Shown here piece by piece: positions 32,065 to 32,751 of a stretch of 32,751 nucleotides of DNA. The stretch is from CAZVCG01 sp964649675. Its GTDB lineage: Bacteria; Pseudomonadota; Alphaproteobacteria; UBA9219. Both the position numbers and the translations under genes were made by a program. The DNA is taken from NCBI GenBank assembly GCA_964649675.1, contig CAZYPX010000009.1:1-32751 (forward strand), written 5' to 3'. Under the pieces are notes generated by a model, which was given only the letters and a program-made list of their open reading frames with translations, ran no database searches and was not told where the DNA came from. Positions within the stretch are counted from its first letter, which is position 1. Each line of letters opens with the position of its first letter.

Positions 32065-32660
32065 GGCCTCTCCGTTACGCCGGGTTTGTTGGCCAGCCAG
32101 TCGATCGTGGCTATGGCGCGAACGTTCAACGCGGAGAGCGTCTCTTTTTCGTTCAGATTCATGCGTTCAAGGGTAAGCGCGCGCAGACGCGTGCGTCCGG
32201 GCAATTGTCGCGCCATGTGGGTGACGAACCGGTAAACGGCAAGATCGTGGGGGGCTTCCGCTTCAAACATTATTGCGCTTTCGACAAGGCCATCGGCGTC
32301 CGCCAGAGCGTAATCGTTCTCGGGCGCGCGTCCAGGCGAAAGTTTGTAGGTGAACGAGCTCAGACGGGCGGCCCGAGCCAAAGGCTCCAGACCCGCAGCT
32401 ACGCTCAGACGGTTGACGGGCGCCAGATAGGTTTCAATATCGTCGGCTTTCATGGCGCGGCTGAGGCTTTCGGCCGTTTCGGCATCCTTATGAAGTTGGT
32501 CCAGCGCGTGGACGAGTTCGCGTGTCTCGGTTTCAAGCTTGTTGAGCCGCGCGGTCAAGGATGCGTGCGCCATGCGCATTAAGGGATCGCCTGCAAGAAG
32601 CAGGGCGATCCCTCCCGCAAGGACGGCCAGCCAGCGCCAGTGGGGGTGGAGGCGCTTCAT
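32061..32660 (-). CDS. Hypothetical inner-membrane protein, PilO/GspM-like layout
   Basis: A 199-residue protein with one N-terminal membrane helix (WLAVLAGGIALLLAGDPLM) and a coiled coil (about 35-70: LTARLNKLETETRELVHALDQLHKDAETAESL). A ferredoxin-like-sized periplasmic domain follows (IMFEAEAPHDLAVYRFVTHMARQLPG, LRALTLERMNLNEKETLSALNVRAIATIDWL). This architecture is that of PilO/GspM assembly-platform proteins, but the sequence itself is not diagnostic. It is linked by ATGA overlaps to the gene before (at 32660) and after (at 32064), forming a three-gene unit. A role in a pilus or secretion machine is an inference from layout only. Confidence 0.72.
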   Translation of the reverse strand: MKRLHPHWRWLAVLAGGIALLLAGDPLMRMAHASLTARLNKLETETRELVHALDQLHKDAETAESLSRAMKADDIETYLAPVNRLSVAAGLEPLARAARLSSFTYKLSPGRAPENDYALADADGLVESAIMFEAEAPHDLAVYRFVTHMARQLPGRTRLRALTLERMNLNEKETLSALNVRAIATIDWLANKPGVTERP

Positions 32661-32751
32661 GGTTTCACCTTGCGTAAACGAAGTTCGGCAAGCGGCTCCG
32701 CGCTGGTTTTATCATCGGCGTTCGAAAGTGTGTCGTCCGGCTTGACCAGAA
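32657..32751 (-). CDS. 3' end of an upstream gene in the same unit (partial)
   Basis: The minus-strand frame is open from the window edge to a TGA at 32659-32657 that overlaps the next ATG (ATGA). The visible end is hydrophilic and basic (TSAEPLAELRLRKVKP). Only about 31 residues are seen, too few to identify it. The overlap shows it belongs to the same operon as the PilO/GspM-like protein; a PilN/GspL-type partner would fit but is not supported by sequence. Confidence 0.55.
   Translation of the reverse strand, partial: LVKPDDTLSNADDKTSAEPLAELRLRKVKP

Overview
The window looks like a chromosomal segment of a Gram-negative alphaproteobacterium with moderately high GC. The evidence is the Kdo transferase and LpxK lipid A genes, an MlaC-type periplasmic lipid carrier, a MutL that carries its own endonuclease motif, and neighbourhoods common in that class (mutL/rsmD/rluB/tadA, purD/xseA, accD-folC, ybeY-corC, and an Rrf2-regulated suf operon). 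I cannot name the genus. No tRNA, rRNA or CRISPR array was seen.

Layout. 1-5177 holds mutL (+), a deletion-derived IS5-type element inserted exactly at the mutL stop codon, an AT-richer macro-domain gene (+), then rsmD and rluB (-) and tadA (+). 5181-9757 holds an unrecognised membrane-anchored protein (-), purD (-), xseA (+) and a small anchored hypothetical (+). 9832-16794 is mostly co-directional on the plus strand: accD-folC, then mlaC-like, waaA, lpxK, ybeY and corC, linking fatty acid, folate, envelope lipid, LPS and ribosome maturation functions. 16972-19685 holds a nitronate monooxygenase-like flavoprotein and an AlaC-type aminotransferase. 19711-21529 holds a decayed IS remnant and a two-gene minus-strand unit: a 49-codon DUF5989-like membrane peptide and a membrane-anchored SGNH hydrolase. 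21727-24465 is a P2-type cation ATPase.

24624-31571 is a minus-strand suf operon, in transcription order rrf2 regulator - sufB - [DUF559 nuclease] - sufC - [HAD phosphatase with an in-frame TAG] - sufD - sufS - sufU. A good sigma70-like promoter with a dyad over the predicted start site precedes it. SufBCD would form the Fe-S scaffold, and SufS with SufU would supply sulfur. The last 1.1 kb is a three-gene minus-strand unit (two small envelope proteins and the 3' end of a third) joined by ATGA overlaps.

The most interesting signal is a set of GC-rich palindromic repeats that intrude into genes. The DUF559 gene between sufB and sufC is bounded by inverted GC-rich palindromes with distinct left and right ends. 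The same pair of ends bounds a 135-bp, perfectly in-frame insertion inside sufD, 1.6 kb away in the same operon. I read this as a minimal mobile element (nuclease gene plus palindromic ends) with a short non-autonomous derivative living inside a protein gene. A different palindrome family encodes the C-terminal tail of RluB, and a third lies in the purD/xseA promoter region. Other oddities are an Asp-to-Ala change in the RsmD catalytic motif, a four-cysteine tail on SufC and a single amber codon in the HAD gene.
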